A stretch of DNA of 64,000 nt, taken from Siniperca chuatsi. Its lineage: Eukaryota > Chordata > Actinopteri > Centrarchiformes > Sinipercidae. Below, in pieces: positions 12,801-24,957 of the stretch. The stretch covers positions 4,428,945-4,492,944 of the forward strand of contig NC_058062.1 in NCBI RefSeq assembly GCF_020085105.1, written 5' to 3'. The translations under genes and the position numbers were made by a program. The stretch's first letter is position 1, and each line of letters begins with the position of its first letter. The notes under the pieces were generated by a model, which was given only the letters and a program-made list of their open reading frames with translations, did no database searches and had not been told where the DNA came from.

Positions 12801-15800
12801 CTGCACGGACGGAAACAACAGTGTCAGGGCGACATGGATATATCTGCCTGAATGATCATTAGCAACTCATCCCTCTAAAACATCCCTTCAATCTAAAAGT
12901 CAACTGTAATCTAACAAAGTTAAACCCAGAGGTTCACTGCAGGCACTGCGGTGTAATGGAAAACCTTTGAAACAGGAGCGAAAATGTCCCCTGATGTAAA
13001 AACATTTTAATTTGATTTACTTCTACATATTGTGTGTGTTTGTAATGCTGTGTTGGCAGAGCAGCCTTTGTTCAGAAGAGTTTTTGCTTTAAAATGTTAA
13101 TACACCTCCTACACAGTTCTTTATCTACTAACCTGAAGAGAATAATGATCCTAGTCCATCTGTAAATTGTTTTTGTATCCTGCTGTCTATGCTTATTGTC
13201 AAAAGACGACAATTCTTTAAAGAATTATTAAGATTAACATAGAATCTGACCAAATTAATGCATAAAGACATGCAATGCTCTTGCTCCAGCTACTACTTCA
13301 TAAGAAATAAATCATTATTATTATTATTACTTTTGTTACATTTACATCTGTAGTGGTAATGAAATGTTTAGTGTCGGTGCACCTCTGTTTGCCAACAATT
13401 CAGAAATACATACCAAGATCAAAGTTGTACATGCAGTATGTCATCAGCACATCATGAAGCAGAGTCAGTCCTGGATTGTCGTTCCCAGAGAAGAACGTAT
13501 TGTGTCTGTCCGTCCTGTTGACGTCTCTCTCTGTCACAACAGAACAAAGACAGTTCAAATTCAACATCTATTGCAGCTCACAGGCTGACTGATACAATGA
13601 ACAGATCCTTTGTTTGACAGATTGCAGCGCTGACCTATCAGGCTTCTGTATCCTCTGAGGAGGGAGTTCCTCATCTCCTGCTCTTCACTGACTGACTTCC
13701 ACTGCACCTTCATTCTGAAGTACTCATCCCTGCAGACACAGAAAGGGGTTAAAGTGGATGAATACCTTAAAGGAACAGTTTGACATTTTGGGAAATATGT
13801 TTATTTGCTTTCTTGCCGAGATGAGAAGCTTGATACCACTTTAAGGTAAATATGAAGCTACAGCCAGCAGCCAGTTAGTTTAGATTAGCACAAAGACTGC
13901 AAAAGAGTCCACCTAACAACACCTCTAAAGCGTACTGATAAACAAATGAGATATAACATGTTTAATTCGTACAAAAACGGAAATGACAAACTGTGGGAGG
14001 TTTGTTTCTTGGCCAAACGCAGTCACTTCATGGAGTCTCCGCTGGTTGTCTTGCAACCTCAACTTGACAACAAGACCCAAGGAAGCTAAGCTAACTGGCT
14101 GCCGGTGGTAGCTTCATATTTACTGTACAGACACGATAGTATTGATCTTCTCATCATCAACTCTCTGTAAGAAAAAGAAAGTAAGAGTATTTCCCAAAAT
14201 GTAGAATTATTCCTTTAACCATCAAAAAGAGTTAGGAGGGCATGAGCAGTAATAAAAACACTAACGTTTTGACCCGCAGAATGTCCTCTCTTTCCCTGGC
14301 AGTGCTGTTCCATGGATAAAAGCCCAGGAGGAACTTCCATACCTCCTTCCTCAGGGACGGTGTGACGCCCTGCAACGGATAAGAACGCTATGAAAACACG
14401 CACATCTGGCACATAGGGGGTCGGAAAAGGTAAACAAGGTGCGTCTTCCACATAGGAGATGTACTGCTTATACTGTATTTACTGTCTTACCCCTCTGAAC
14501 ACTAGCTCTTTGATCCTCTCTGGGTTCTTCAGTCGCCCCGCTGGGTCCAGAAACTCCTCCCATTTGTCCAAAGGTTGTCCCCTGGTTGCGTCTGGTCTGG
14601 GACCAAGCTCTACCCCCTTAATAGAAAGACAGACACAAACATCAACAACTGATTTATGATTCTCATGTCGCTTAACATTATAATAATCTGCCATCTATAT
14701 GTATTAGACACGACTGTATGCTCTAAATCGTTCGTTTGGTTTCCTTCTCTTACACAGTTGATGAGTTCGAAGCCGGGCTCTTCATCGGACTGGGGGGGCA
14801 AACTAGGATCCTGAGGAGTACGGGAGTAGACGGGGGAATCTGGAGGTCGAAGTGCCGCCTTGAAGAAATTGGTGACTTTGGAGAATCCACCAAATGTAGT
14901 GGCATATGGGTCCTGGATAAATCTCTGTTCAGGCAGAAAGAGAACAGAACCAAATAAGAGCAGACGGTTTTTACTGTGAGTGAGAACTGCAACAATTTTG
15001 ATAGAGTTCATCTGCTCCCACTGTGTTTTTGGCTCGACACAGAGACACTGGGTGCGCTTCATTATTAGGCGGCTAAAGAAGTGAGTGTAAGTGGAGGTTA
15101 GGGGTGGGAACTTCAGTGATTAGGCTGTAAGTTTTTAATCCAAAACAGAGCATGGGATGGAGTGTGCCTTTGATCAATGATTCAATGGTATTGAACAACA
15201 AGCTAATAATAAAGATTTTATGATCAATATGTGCTCGTATGCAGCTTCATATGATCATGTATAATCATATTAATGACATTATTATGGTCTCTGTTTACTT
15301 TACTTCAGTTATAAATAAAAAATAAAAACAAATTACCGAAACCAGATCCGAGCCTCCATCGTCAAGGAGCTGCAGCTTATCGAAGGACTGAGAGAGAGCA
15401 CCTGAGTCTTGAGGGTAGGCAAGGAAGAGCCGCCCGTCAAGCGGTGACCTGATGATAACAACAGAAACCATGTGATGTTTTTCCCCCACTCATGTGATTT
15501 GTCAACAAAGATAAAAACAGCTCTGTCTGAAACTCTACATCAGCTGTCATGAGATTAATTCTAACAGCAAGACAGAAACTGCTGCTAGAATTAGAGCAAT
15601 GATACTTACTGGTCCAGGATGATGTAATGGTTCAGGGCCCTAAGCAGCTCCCTGGTTCCTCCTCGGTGGAAGTGCAGAGGAGGCAGTGGGTGCCCCCCTC
15701 TACTAGTCAGCACCAGGAAGTTTCGACCCAAGGAGAACCGAGCCCTCCGAAGAGAGTATAACTCTGAGAGAGGCAGAGAGAACGACCACTGACCTGCAGG

Positions 15801-17352
15801 CGAAATAGGAGACATTTAGTTTCATGCATCCTGTCTTAACGTAACTGTTTGCCCAAAGAGACAGAAGTGTGAACTGCACCTGAATCTCTGACCGGGACAT
15901 GTTCTCGATCTTTCTTCACTGTGCTGATAACTGCCCAGTCTGGCTCATACCCAGGGTCGAAGTTGGTATCCTCGTCCCCTCCTTCTCCATCCTAATTGGT
16001 AAGAAGTGGGTTGATGGGAATTATATTTGAGATAGAAAAAATACTCTAATATTATTCTCCTTTTCATGTGCAGCAAAGAGATGATTACTGACCTTTTTGG
16101 TGTAGAGTACAGCAGGGGCACTGCGACCCTCATCCTCCAGTGGGCTCCACTCTAAAGCCGGCACCCCGGCCTAAAACAAACACATGGTTAATAATCCCAG
16201 TGCTTTTTTGATTTCCCTCGTTGTATCTCGACAGCCTTGAGTCTCACAGATTTGCTTACCCGCTCCACAATGCGGATGAACCCGGGGATGGTTGTGTCCT
16301 GGTTACTCCTTTTGGCATTTGTGTGGAGGTACACCCCCTCCTTCTCAAATATCAGCTGAGGAGAAAGAAAACCCACATAAATGTAAAGTAGATAAATCAA
16401 TCATAAAATGTAAGCTGAAATAAAGAGACGTCTCACTTCAGGTTGTGCCAGATTCCAGTCATGGGAACATGCTTGGTAAGTGTATGGTAATTACTTTCTC
16501 AATTCATATTTTTCTTCCATAAAATGTTTTTAGAAATTGTGAAAATGCCAAGTTTTATTTCCCACAGATGAGATCTTCAAATTGCTTGTTTGGTCCGACC
16601 AAAGATATTCAGTATACGTTCATATGTGACAAAGAGAAGCAACACATCCTCACATCTGTGAAGCTGGAAGCAGGGAATGTTGGCATTTTTGCTTGAAATT
16701 GTTTTAATGTTTTGGGATTGACTCTAGCTTGTGTCGGAATGACGTCATGTGGTTTACGTACTATCTCATTTGAAGAATGAAATTAGGTCACGTTAACTTC
16801 ACTGCATGAACTGTAACACATCTGATCACAACAAAATAATCTCCCTAGTGCCTAAAGAGCCCCATCAAATAGCTAACGCGTAGCTGTGGCAGGTAAGTGA
16901 AATATTATTAAAAATTAGATAACAAAGAGCTAGTTAATGACAGAAGCATATCACATGATCTCTGACAGATCAGTGGGTGAAGGCGAACCAGCCAGACAAG
17001 AAAACTTCGGTAGACTTTATTATGGTGGACTTTAGCATGATGATCTAGTATCGACTGACTTTGCTGGCAAGTTTTAATGTCGGTATGGTTATAGATACAG
17101 CTATCGGCTAGCTACACAACAGAGTCTGACATCTTATATCCAGCCAGATGACAACATGCTGCTGTATTTTATCTCACGTTAGTGAGAGTCGATAGCTAGC
17201 TTGAAGTGATAACATCAGCTAACACTGACAGCAAGCTCGAGTAATTCCACCCAGAATTTCACAGTCGAGTGGGAGGAAAGTTGTCAACATTCACAAATTT
17301 GAATATTGTAAAAACTTGAGAATACCTTGTAATCCTCAACGTTTTGCTCCAT
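9858..17352 (-). CDS. tbc1d17: TBC1 domain family member 17, Rab GTPase-activating protein
   Basis: Accelerates GTP hydrolysis on Rab GTPases in membrane traffic and autophagy. Coding exons, 5' to 3': 17352-17326, 16355-16260, 16170-16093, 15991-15880, 15793-15610, 15448-15337, 14924-14754, 14616-14491, 14369-14266, 13729-13635, 13530-13414, 12800-12700, 12377-12278, 11857-11760, 10944-10828, 10713-10627 and 10019-9858. All phases agree, giving 628 aa; human is about 648. The N-terminal part has FEKEGVYLHT and ALHFHRGGTRELL-type sequence. The TBC domain holds the arginine finger (IERDVNRTDR) and the glutamine finger (GYVQGMSD). SQDSGSLCFCFRWLLIWFK matches human TBC1D17 as I recall it and separates it from TBC1D15. 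The first coding exon is only 27 nt. The divergent akt1s1 neighbour agrees with human gene order. Confidence 0.96.
10545..10592 (+). repeat. LINE-type 3' tail in a tbc1d17 intron
   Basis: 'cggagatcaataaagtattt' followed by 'ctgattctga' is a characteristic 3' end of fish retroposons. It lies between the last two coding exons. Confidence 0.55.
11120..11480 (+). mobile_element. LINE reverse-transcriptase fragment
   Basis: Translation of the plus strand gives the reverse-transcriptase phrases FVNLSKAFDTVDHAMLLQSL and, after a stop, KGVPQGS. These are the conserved 'LSKAFDTVDH' and 'GVPQGS' blocks of L2-like non-LTR elements. The fragment is 5'- and 3'-truncated, has an in-frame stop near 11407, and lies antisense in the tbc1d17 intron between exons 14 and 15. 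Confidence 0.85.
13767..14218. mobile_element. TTAA-flanked miniature inverted-repeat element
   Basis: The left end 'ttaaaggaacagtttgacat' and the right end (reverse complement 'ttaaaggaataattctacat') form a terminal inverted repeat of about 33 bp, both followed by tttgggaaat. TTAA at both borders suggests a piggyBac-like target. It sits in the tbc1d17 intron between exons 9 and 10. Relatives lie at 24311-24500 (truncated) and 60837-61205. Confidence 0.75.
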
Positions 17353-17396
17353 TCTTCCGTCACCTCTGTCTCGACTTCGTTTTTCCAAAATAAACG

Positions 17397-17450
17397 TTAC
17401 GTCATACTTCCTGCCTACGAAAAGCCCCGCCCCCAAACAGACGTCATGGC
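17397..17450 (-). promoter_or_regulatory. Core promoter motif cluster of tbc1d17
   Basis: Within 100 bases upstream of the tbc1d17 ATG lie a CRE-like TGACGTAA (17397-17404 read on the minus strand), an ETS-like CAGGAAGT (17406-17413), a GC box (17425-17434) and another CRE core (ACGTCA, 17441-17446). No TATA box is seen, as expected for a housekeeping gene. Motifs were read by eye; activity is inferred. Confidence 0.55.
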
Positions 17451-17589
17451 AGGAACGCGAGCCAATCAGACCGTAGTGCATATGCTTATTTGGTTTATGC
17501 AATTTTACATTATTATTTTTTTAAAGGCCATGATAAATGACACTCAGACACATTTAATCAGATAGTAATATTAGTTTCTGGTAGTTTTT

Positions 17590-17735
17590 GTTTTCTATAG
17601 TTTAATCCTAGTACTATTGTACTTTTGCTTAAGAGTTTGAATGCAGGAATTTCACAGATTAACAGTATTTTTACACTGTAGAATTGCTATTTTTATTTAA
17701 GTAAAAGATCTGAATACTTCTTCCACCAGTGATGG
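17590..17735. repeat. Fragment of the CAGTGGTGG hAT-like element
   Basis: The right-hand part only: 'agtaaaagatctgaatactt' and then 'cttccaccagtg', matching the end of the 5777-6235 family. Confidence 0.65.
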
Positions 17736-18123
17736 ATTACAAAGTTGTAGCAGTTTTTAAAAAAGCTCAAGAAACCAGCAGCAGAAACAGCAGACAGAGT
17801 TGGCGACCAGCTGGTGAACATAGAGGAACATTTAGCTGCTAAAGAGCCAGATATTTCCCTCAGGAGTTGGTGGAGACCAAACCAGAGGTAAAAGGAGGGT
17901 GAATATTGACTTACATTTGCCAGCCGACCAGAAACAAGACTCCCAATGAATGCTAATGTTGGTCTATATGCTGGACGTGTAAATAGGCAACTCTACGCTA
18001 ACGACTTCACCATATCAACTTAAATGATGATACCTGCTGTGTTTTTCTGCTCCGTTTTTCTGCTCCATTTTATATACTGCGTTAGCCACAAATCTGACGT
18101 GGTGTCACAGTTCCTCATTGTGA

Positions 18124-18138
18124 CCACTGGAGGGCAGT
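18124..18138 (+). promoter_or_regulatory. CTCF-like site, copy 1
   Basis: CCACTGGAGGGCAGT differs at one position from the CTCF core CCASYAGRKGGCRSY. It is embedded in a longer block (ttcctcattgtgaccactgg...) that is repeated at 18529-18564. Confidence 0.45.
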
Positions 18139-18540
18139 GAACACTCATGATCCTAAACACACTCAGGCCAGCAGTCAATCACAAACATAGTAAAACTTCC
18201 GGTGACAGCTAAAGAGACAGTTTCATCTGTGCACTGCCACATACAGTATATTCAGTAGCGTAGTATCTATGCATTACATAGTGCACGGGTTTGTTAGCCA
18301 TGAATTAAATGTTGAGTTGCAATTCCCCACTTTGACCACTGAAATTACAGTATAGCATACTAATACTGGTCTCCGGGCTAAAAAACTGTTTTTAAAACAA
18401 CTCGTAATACAACCAAAATGAGTGTTGCTGTTTTTAATTGTAATAATCACACTAATATATGGATGCTTACATACTGATATTAATAGTAATTATACTGTTG
18501 AGCCACAATTTTATTGTAGTATTGCAGTTCCTCACTGTGA

Positions 18541-18555
18541 CCACTGGAGGGCAGT
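18541..18555 (+). promoter_or_regulatory. CTCF-like site, copy 2
   Basis: The same 15-mer in the same orientation as copy 1, 417 bases downstream, within a duplicated block of about 36 bases. A third, degenerate copy (ccccactttgaccactgaaa) lies between them near 18327-18348. Confidence 0.45.
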
Positions 18556-20571
18556 GAACACTCTTCTAATGTCAGAGTCAACTCCACCAACATCAAGGCA
18601 GACACATGAAGTATAAAGACACACTAATAACACATCTAGTGATACATTTCAAAATAAAACAGTCATAAAAATGAGAAAGTATCTCACAGTGTTTATGGCA
18701 GGGTGTTTACTGGAATAAATTACATGGTGCAGGCGTTCATATTGTTTGATAAGTGTATACAATTAATATAAATACTAATAACATTAGTACCAACATGACT
18801 ATGACTATATTTCTACCCCACTACTTTTTACTCCACTGCATTTATCTGACAGCTGCAGTGACTTGTTATTTTTGAAAAACAAAGTAACTTGTGAGCAGCT
18901 GATGGAGCAGCTGGTAGGTGGGCTTAGGTGAGGAGGGGTAGGTGGGGTGTCCACGTGCACGAAAACAAGGCGAGTACGAGCCCGCCCACAGAGCTTGGTC
19001 ACGTGTACAACGTGCGTTCGTTTGGAAGGCAGTAAACAGGTGACGTCAGAGCTGCGTCAAGTTAGCCAGAGCGAAGTAAGCGAACCAAGACCGGATAGAA
19101 GCCACGTCATTACCCTTCGAAATAAAATAATCTTGTCACATGATAAGTCAGTGCAGTTTACGATTGATTACGGCTTGATTGTCATAGAAAAACACGGAGG
19201 TTAAGCTTGCCATTGAACTAAAATTAATTATTATACACAGATTGTGTTCCGGGTTAATACTCCATAATATCATAGAAATTACAAAATACTATTATTATTA
19301 TTATTACCTAATGTTTTGTCGATGCCTGCTGAGAGCAGAACATGTCACATTTGACTGAATGTCGCTTCGGACATAAAACAAGGCTTCATTTATATTAAAT
19401 TACCACACATTCCTCATTGTGATACAATACCTTTCTTCATACCTGTGCAACACAAAATGTGTTTATTGACGCGGCTTTTATTTTGGAATTCTCAACCGGA
19501 AAGGCCATTATTAATCCTTGCTAGCTTGCTGCTGGTGTAGAGCCTAGCTAGGGGAGAGAAACCGTTGGAGAAGGTAGAATACATATGACAAAACAGAAGT
19601 AAAGTTTGAGATTGATAAACATCTGGCAACGTGGAAGAAAGAAACTGAACAGGTAGGTGAACGTCGTCCCTCGTTTCTGTAATGTATACTTGCGCTTCTC
19701 GGCTCCTGCTAAAGCCTGAAAAATGGAGGTGAAATGTGGTTCCGTCATGAGGAGGTTGCACACAACACTGAATAAACAACAAGATCAACAACAACAGCTG
19801 CAGCAGCGACAGCAACCGTGCACAACAGTCCGTAGCATGCCGTTTAAAACGAGACAGGGACGATTGCAAAGATGGCTGCAAAGGAGATCAATAGAGGGCA
19901 GGGTTATTACAAAACTACAGTAGCTAACGTTACAGTAGCTAGTAGTTAGCATAAGCAGCTCATGGGGTGGTGAGGGCTGCGACAATCAGCACAGATCAGC
20001 TTAAACAGGTTGTTTTTGAATGTTTATCTGCACGTATTTAAACGTGCACTCTCAATTCATAAGCCTTCTCTAGAAAAGAAAGAAGAAGCACCCATTTACA
20101 ATGAGTGACGTGTCTTGCCATTTTCAAAGTTTTACAGATAATCTGGAATTTATTTTATTATTTTTTCCAGGTATCACCAGCAACTTCTCTTCTCTCCCCT
20201 GGCTCTCCAGTGTGCAAGGACACCACCCAGTATATCATATCTTAAAGTCACCCAGTGCCTCTCTACCTGATTGATCATTATTTTCCCCTGCGTCTTCACC
20301 AGTGCAAATACTAACCTACACCAGCAGGACAGAAAAAAACACAAGTAAAGTGATTTTTCTGCATTTTTGAGCAAAGTCAGATACACTACAGCTACCAAAG
20401 TTACCTGTCAATACTGTATTAAGTTTGGTGCCCCCCAAAATCAACTATTATCAAAGCTTCTTTTGTATAGATTAGTCTAAACTTCAAAACTCTTCATCAT
20501 TCATCAGCATTACTCAGTTATCTCATCAGTCAGTCCATCTAAGACAGCTGTAAACAGTACTTAGCACCATT

Positions 20572-23500
20572 ATGGCCTCCATCACCCAGACGCCCGAGAT
20601 CCCAGACAACCACAAAGAGAGCTGGCTGGCGCTACTTTCTGCTGCGGAAACGTATTGCCAAAAGTCTGGCTGCGACCTGGCCATACTTACAGCATGTAAG
20701 AAGTTCAGGTCATCGGCTGGAGATGGAGATGGGAGGAGGAAACGGGAGAGCAGCAGCGCCTTTCCTAAGGAGCGTGATTTCTCCTATAATGTATGGGGTC
20801 AAGGGTTTCTGGCAGAGTCGGCTCGCCGCTACATAGACGACATCGGCGTGCTGCACTCCACGACCATGCTAACAGCCCAAAAGCACACGCGCCAGTCAGG
20901 GGTAGAGGGAGGGACCAAGCAGGTGGTCGACCTGACCTCGGACCCCGGACACAGGGGGGTGAGTGGCCTGTATGTGCTGAATATTACACTGTGATACCTA
21001 TTCAGAATGTTCACATCCATAATATGGTGGTTGTTGTTGTTGTTGTTGTTCCAGAGCTTTACAGGAGATGGCGGACTGGGTGGAGTCAGTCCCAATGGCA
21101 GACTGTATTCCCAAAGCTACCCATCAATCTACAGCTCAGGAGCCGTGACCGGACAGGGCGCCGGGCAGAACAGTAACGGAGAGAGGGAACGGGAGAAGAG
21201 CGCGCTGGAGACCGAGCAAGGGAGACAGAGGTCTGGGATTGTGGACTTGGAAGAAGAGTGTGAGGACGAGGAAGAGGAGGAGGACATGGATGAGAGGAGA
21301 CCCTATGGGAATGAAAGTACTGGTGAGGAGTGATGCAGTTAATCTGTGTCTTTAAATGCTTTGATGTGCAGTGATTCTGAGGATTTACCGTCGTTTTGCC
21401 TCAGGTGTCTTCTCCATGGACGAGGACTCTCTGTCGCGGGACTGCGAGCCGTTCTTTGAGTCTGACGGGGAGGAGGAGAGCACTGATGGTAAGAGTTTGG
21501 TATGACTGTGAAGGTAGTCACATGTGCACAGATGCACATTAATGCGTTATTCACATACATTTCTCTACCTGTCCTAGGCTCTTTGAGCGAGGATGCTCCT
21601 CCGCCGTCGCGTGGCATGGCTGTGGGTCAGGCTGCGTACTCGTTCCGTCACGCCCACCCGATGGCCCTGGCCCGCTCGCTGCCTGTATCTGTGCCTGCGT
21701 GGGGCTGCAGAGGAAACAGAGGTGCTCAAGGAGACGGAAACAGTGGAGAGCGGGTGAGAACGTATCACTTTTACAAAAAGCTACTGGTTTGCATGCAGAG
21801 ATTTAAAATGTTAGTAGTTGGTTAGCCAGCTATCTCTGGGCTTAACTGGAGTTTTCTGATAGCATGAAGCTGGCTTACTTTAAACCGGGGTAGATCACCA
21901 TGGTAACCTATTCTGCTCCGGAGTAGGTTAACTTTAGAGATATCGGATTAAAGTATGACTATTGACCAATAAGATCACTGGAAAAATTGTCGTCATCATT
22001 CCTACAGCATCCTGACAGGGACAAAAGTAAAGAGTTTACAGTAAATTGACAGTAATAAAGATCAAAGGGCGGCATTTTAATGGATCAGTAGAGTTGCTTT
22101 GCCTATGATAATTATATCAGAGAAAATTTACCACACTAACAATGGCCAAATGTTCCTGATAACACAAATGGACTGAGTTTTAAATCTTTCAGTCAGATGA
22201 GAATAAAAAAAGTACACGCACTGTCATCTTTTAATAGAAGAAAATCCACATAAAACTCAATAAATTATAAATACAACATTTTGGTCAGATTTCTTTTCTT
22301 CAGGCCTTTTTTTCACATATTATTTGTACGTTTCCTCTCTGCTCTGGCAGCAGAAACAGCCAACTTTACTTTTATTTTAGTTTATTTATCATGAGACAAA
22401 AAAGCCCTAATGTCACCATGGAAAATAAATGGATTATCCATTTGGATTTATCTGTTTATTTTCTCACCATCGACTGTAGAAAATGCTGAGCGTATTTAAA
22501 AGGCCTTATATAACAACTCCCACACTTTTTTAAAGCCTTACTTGTAATCTCACTGAATATCACACAAATCACAGGCATTACTGTTTCATCTTGTGTCATA
22601 TTAAGTACTACATTCATGGATCTGATGACGTTGCTTGTGATTAAGAACTCTGCCTCTTTCCCGTGAACAGTGGCTGGATCAGTAAACTGAAACCAGGTAA
22701 CCCAAAGAGAGCCAGACTAAGTTGAACTACGAAAACACGAGCACTGCTCGAGGCTACTGCTCAGTTAGTGGTCATTCAATATTTCTAATACTGGCCTGCT
22801 TAGTGCTGTGACTAACTAAGTAGCGAACACAAAATGGGTTACATGACTAAGCTAGAGGTTTCAGCTTTAAATGATATCAATTCTAATTCGAAATAGATAT
22901 ACAGGGGAGTAGAAAGGTGCAGTAGATTTGGTCTAATAAAAGTGTTATTTAAAAACCCCTCATGATAAGAGTGGCTTAATGTCATTCCATCAAATATACT
23001 TGTTAATTTAAGAATATACAACCTGTTCCCATCAGCCTGATCTAAATTGAAAAGCGGACATCCTGAAATTTAGAAAAAAAATAAAGCTATAATCAAAGAA
23101 TTGATATTAAAATGAGCTGTTGCCTTTTGTTTTTATGTTTTTTGGTGTCACTTGATCCTGACATATTTCATGCTGTCTCAAGTCCAAGACAAAGAAACTA
23201 TTCAGTTCTCAGTATTTTGATGCACCAGCTAATGGCCGCGACGGCTCCATCAGTTCATGTGACCGTAAAAGTGCGGTGAATTGGTGTGAGGTCGTGCTGG
23301 GAAAGTATTTTACAAATAACATTTCAAACACCATTTTCTAATGAATGGAACAAATCTTACTAGAAGTTAGCATAAAAAGAGAGGAAATTTTATTGAATGT
23401 TTCCATTTCTGTCCAGATTTTCTCCTTTTAATCGCCTCGTATATAAAACTGCTTGGATGGAAACCCTGCCAGCTGTTGTGTACTCCCTCCTGTGCCATGT

Positions 23501-23670
23501 CAGCATACAGTCCCTGTGTGTTTGCCTTTCAGGTGGGCTGCGCTGACCTGGAGCACATCGCTGCCAGTATGAAGGCCCTGCTGGCACCCGGAGCCACTGA
23601 TGGGACGGAAATGTTTGGGGCCCTGCCTCGGCCCCGTCTCAACACAGGGGACTTCTCCCTCAAGCATTGA
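20572..23670 (+). CDS. akt1s1: Proline-rich Akt substrate of 40 kDa (PRAS40)
   Basis: Cytoplasmic mTORC1 component that binds Raptor and restrains substrate access until Akt and mTOR phosphorylate it. Coding exons: 20572-20958, 21055-21322, 21405-21488, 21578-21753 and 23533-23670; all phases agree, giving 350 aa (human 256). The TOS motif reads FSMDE. The mTOR-site/Raptor-binding block reads RSLPVSVPAWG. The Akt site is the Thr in PRPRLNTGDF, preceded by LEHIAASMKALL, as in human. The N-terminal part has FLAESARRYIDDIGVLH, matching the human LAEAARRCLHDI segment. An acidic DLEEECEDEEEEEDMDE stretch precedes the TOS motif. The start ATG has a good context (caccattATGG). The human proline-rich region is not recognisable. 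Convergent with the PRY-SPRY gene and divergent from tbc1d17. Confidence 0.96.
21029..21050 (+). repeat. (TTG)n microsatellite at the akt1s1 exon 2 acceptor
   Basis: About seven TTG units run directly into the ccag acceptor at 21051-21054, replacing a normal pyrimidine tract. Confidence 0.8.
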
Positions 23671-24310
23671 GAGAGAGTGGGGCGAGTGGAGAGAAAGAGA
23701 AGGGAAAGAGGGAGAGAATCAGAGGGATAAAGAAAATGTGAAGAGAAGCTGTCATGACGGGAGCAGACCTGGATTGGCTGGCAGATGTGACGTACAGTAT
23801 GTGAAACTGTATAAAAGCTAGTACCTCCATTTATTTCTCACTAACCAAAATTAACAGCACATGCTTCGAGGAGTAACTGACAAAAAGAAATGTTATGAAC
23901 ACTAATAACATTTTCAACACTATACCCCCACACTATCACTACACATCCCACAACACTACATTAGGACCTCAAGACGTGTGTAGTGACCCACTGCACTGAC
24001 CAACAAGGACACTAAAACAGGGTGCAGTCTAACTGGCACAGCCAATTGTTAATTGTGTGCTGACACAGGTTTTGGGAGGTTTGCCCTTTGGTAAAATTAC
24101 CTGTGAAGTGATGAGAACTTGGGGAACAGCCATCTCTACCCGGTTGATCGTTGGCTCCAGTGCTGCATGCTAACGCTCTAGCAGACACCGTTTTGACTGA
24201 TATGAGCTTTATTATAATGTGTAGTAGCTCGAAAGCTAAATGCTACGTTATCTTAAAAGATATAAGTGTAGCAGTTCGGTCACTCTTCTGAAACATGATA
24301 CAAAATGAGC

Positions 24311-24500
24311 TTAAAGGAATAGTTTAACGTTTCTTTCCCAGAGTTCATTGAGATAAATGATACCTCTGTCGTGTCAGGGCGGGAAGTTTGGAGCTAGAGC
24401 TGGGAGACTCTTAGCTTAGCTTAGCATAAAGAGTGGAAGCAAGGGAAAACAGCTAGCCTGGCTCTCTCTGAAGTTCAAAAATGCGCCTACCAACATGACC
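24311..24500. repeat. Truncated TTAA-type miniature element
   Basis: It starts 'ttaaaggaatagtttaacgt' and continues with 'ttagcttagcttagcataaa', phrases shared with the 13767-14218 family. The right end is missing. If the 3' UTR call is right, it is part of the akt1s1 transcript. Confidence 0.6.
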
Positions 24501-24777
24501 CTGCTGTCAGTTAGCACAGTGTATGCTTAAGTTTTAGCATGAAGCACAAGAGCCACTGATCTCCCTGGTCCACATGAAGCTTGTGGCTTTTCAAAATGTG
24601 AGGAGGACACCAGCACCTCCTCATAACATGCCTATTTGTACTTTTACTTTTGCCAATGAATGACTGACTGATAGAATGATTGTAAATCAATACTGATTTA
24701 TAGGGGATGGTGGGTTTTTTCTTTCTTTTTTTTTTTTTGCTCCAGATCTCTTGTTGAAATGACTGAATGAATGAGAA

Positions 24778-24778
<1 letters not shown>

Positions 24779-24809
<31 letters not shown>
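24779..24809 (+). repeat. (GA)n microsatellite
   Basis: About 15 GA units in the presumed akt1s1 3' untranslated region. Confidence 0.9.
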
Positions 24810-24811
<2 letters not shown>

Positions 24812-24890
24812 GTTGATCTGAAAGAAACAAATGTCCATCTCTGACTTTTCAAAAACAAATAAATGTCCTGTTAAGTACTTTTATGTTTCA

Positions 24891-24896
24891 AATAAA
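24891..24896 (+). terminator. Polyadenylation signal, akt1s1
   Basis: AATAAA about 1.2 kb after the akt1s1 stop; a second AATAAA lies at 24858-24863. Cleavage would fall shortly after 24910. Confidence 0.55.
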
Positions 24897-24957
24897 GGAG
24901 CAACACCAAGAGAAAGACTTTGTATAATTGTGTGTGAGGATGCAATAATATTAAGGG

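Larger units (their letters stand above)
17736..20563. other. Intergenic region and probable 5' UTR exons of akt1s1
   Basis: The shared upstream region of tbc1d17 and akt1s1. Possible untranslated akt1s1 exons end at a donor near 19651 (gaacag|gtaggt) and start after an acceptor near 20170 (tttttccag). The final acceptor before the ATG is near 20562 (tacttag). Two near-identical CTCF-like blocks lie at 18111-18150 and 18529-18564. No other coding exon is seen. Confidence 0.4.
23671..24897 (+). other. 3' untranslated region of akt1s1
   Basis: Inferred to run from the stop to AATAAA signals at 24858-24863 and 24891-24896. It carries a truncated miniature element (24311-24500) and a (GA)n tract at 24779-24809. 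No coding exon is seen. Confidence 0.5.
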
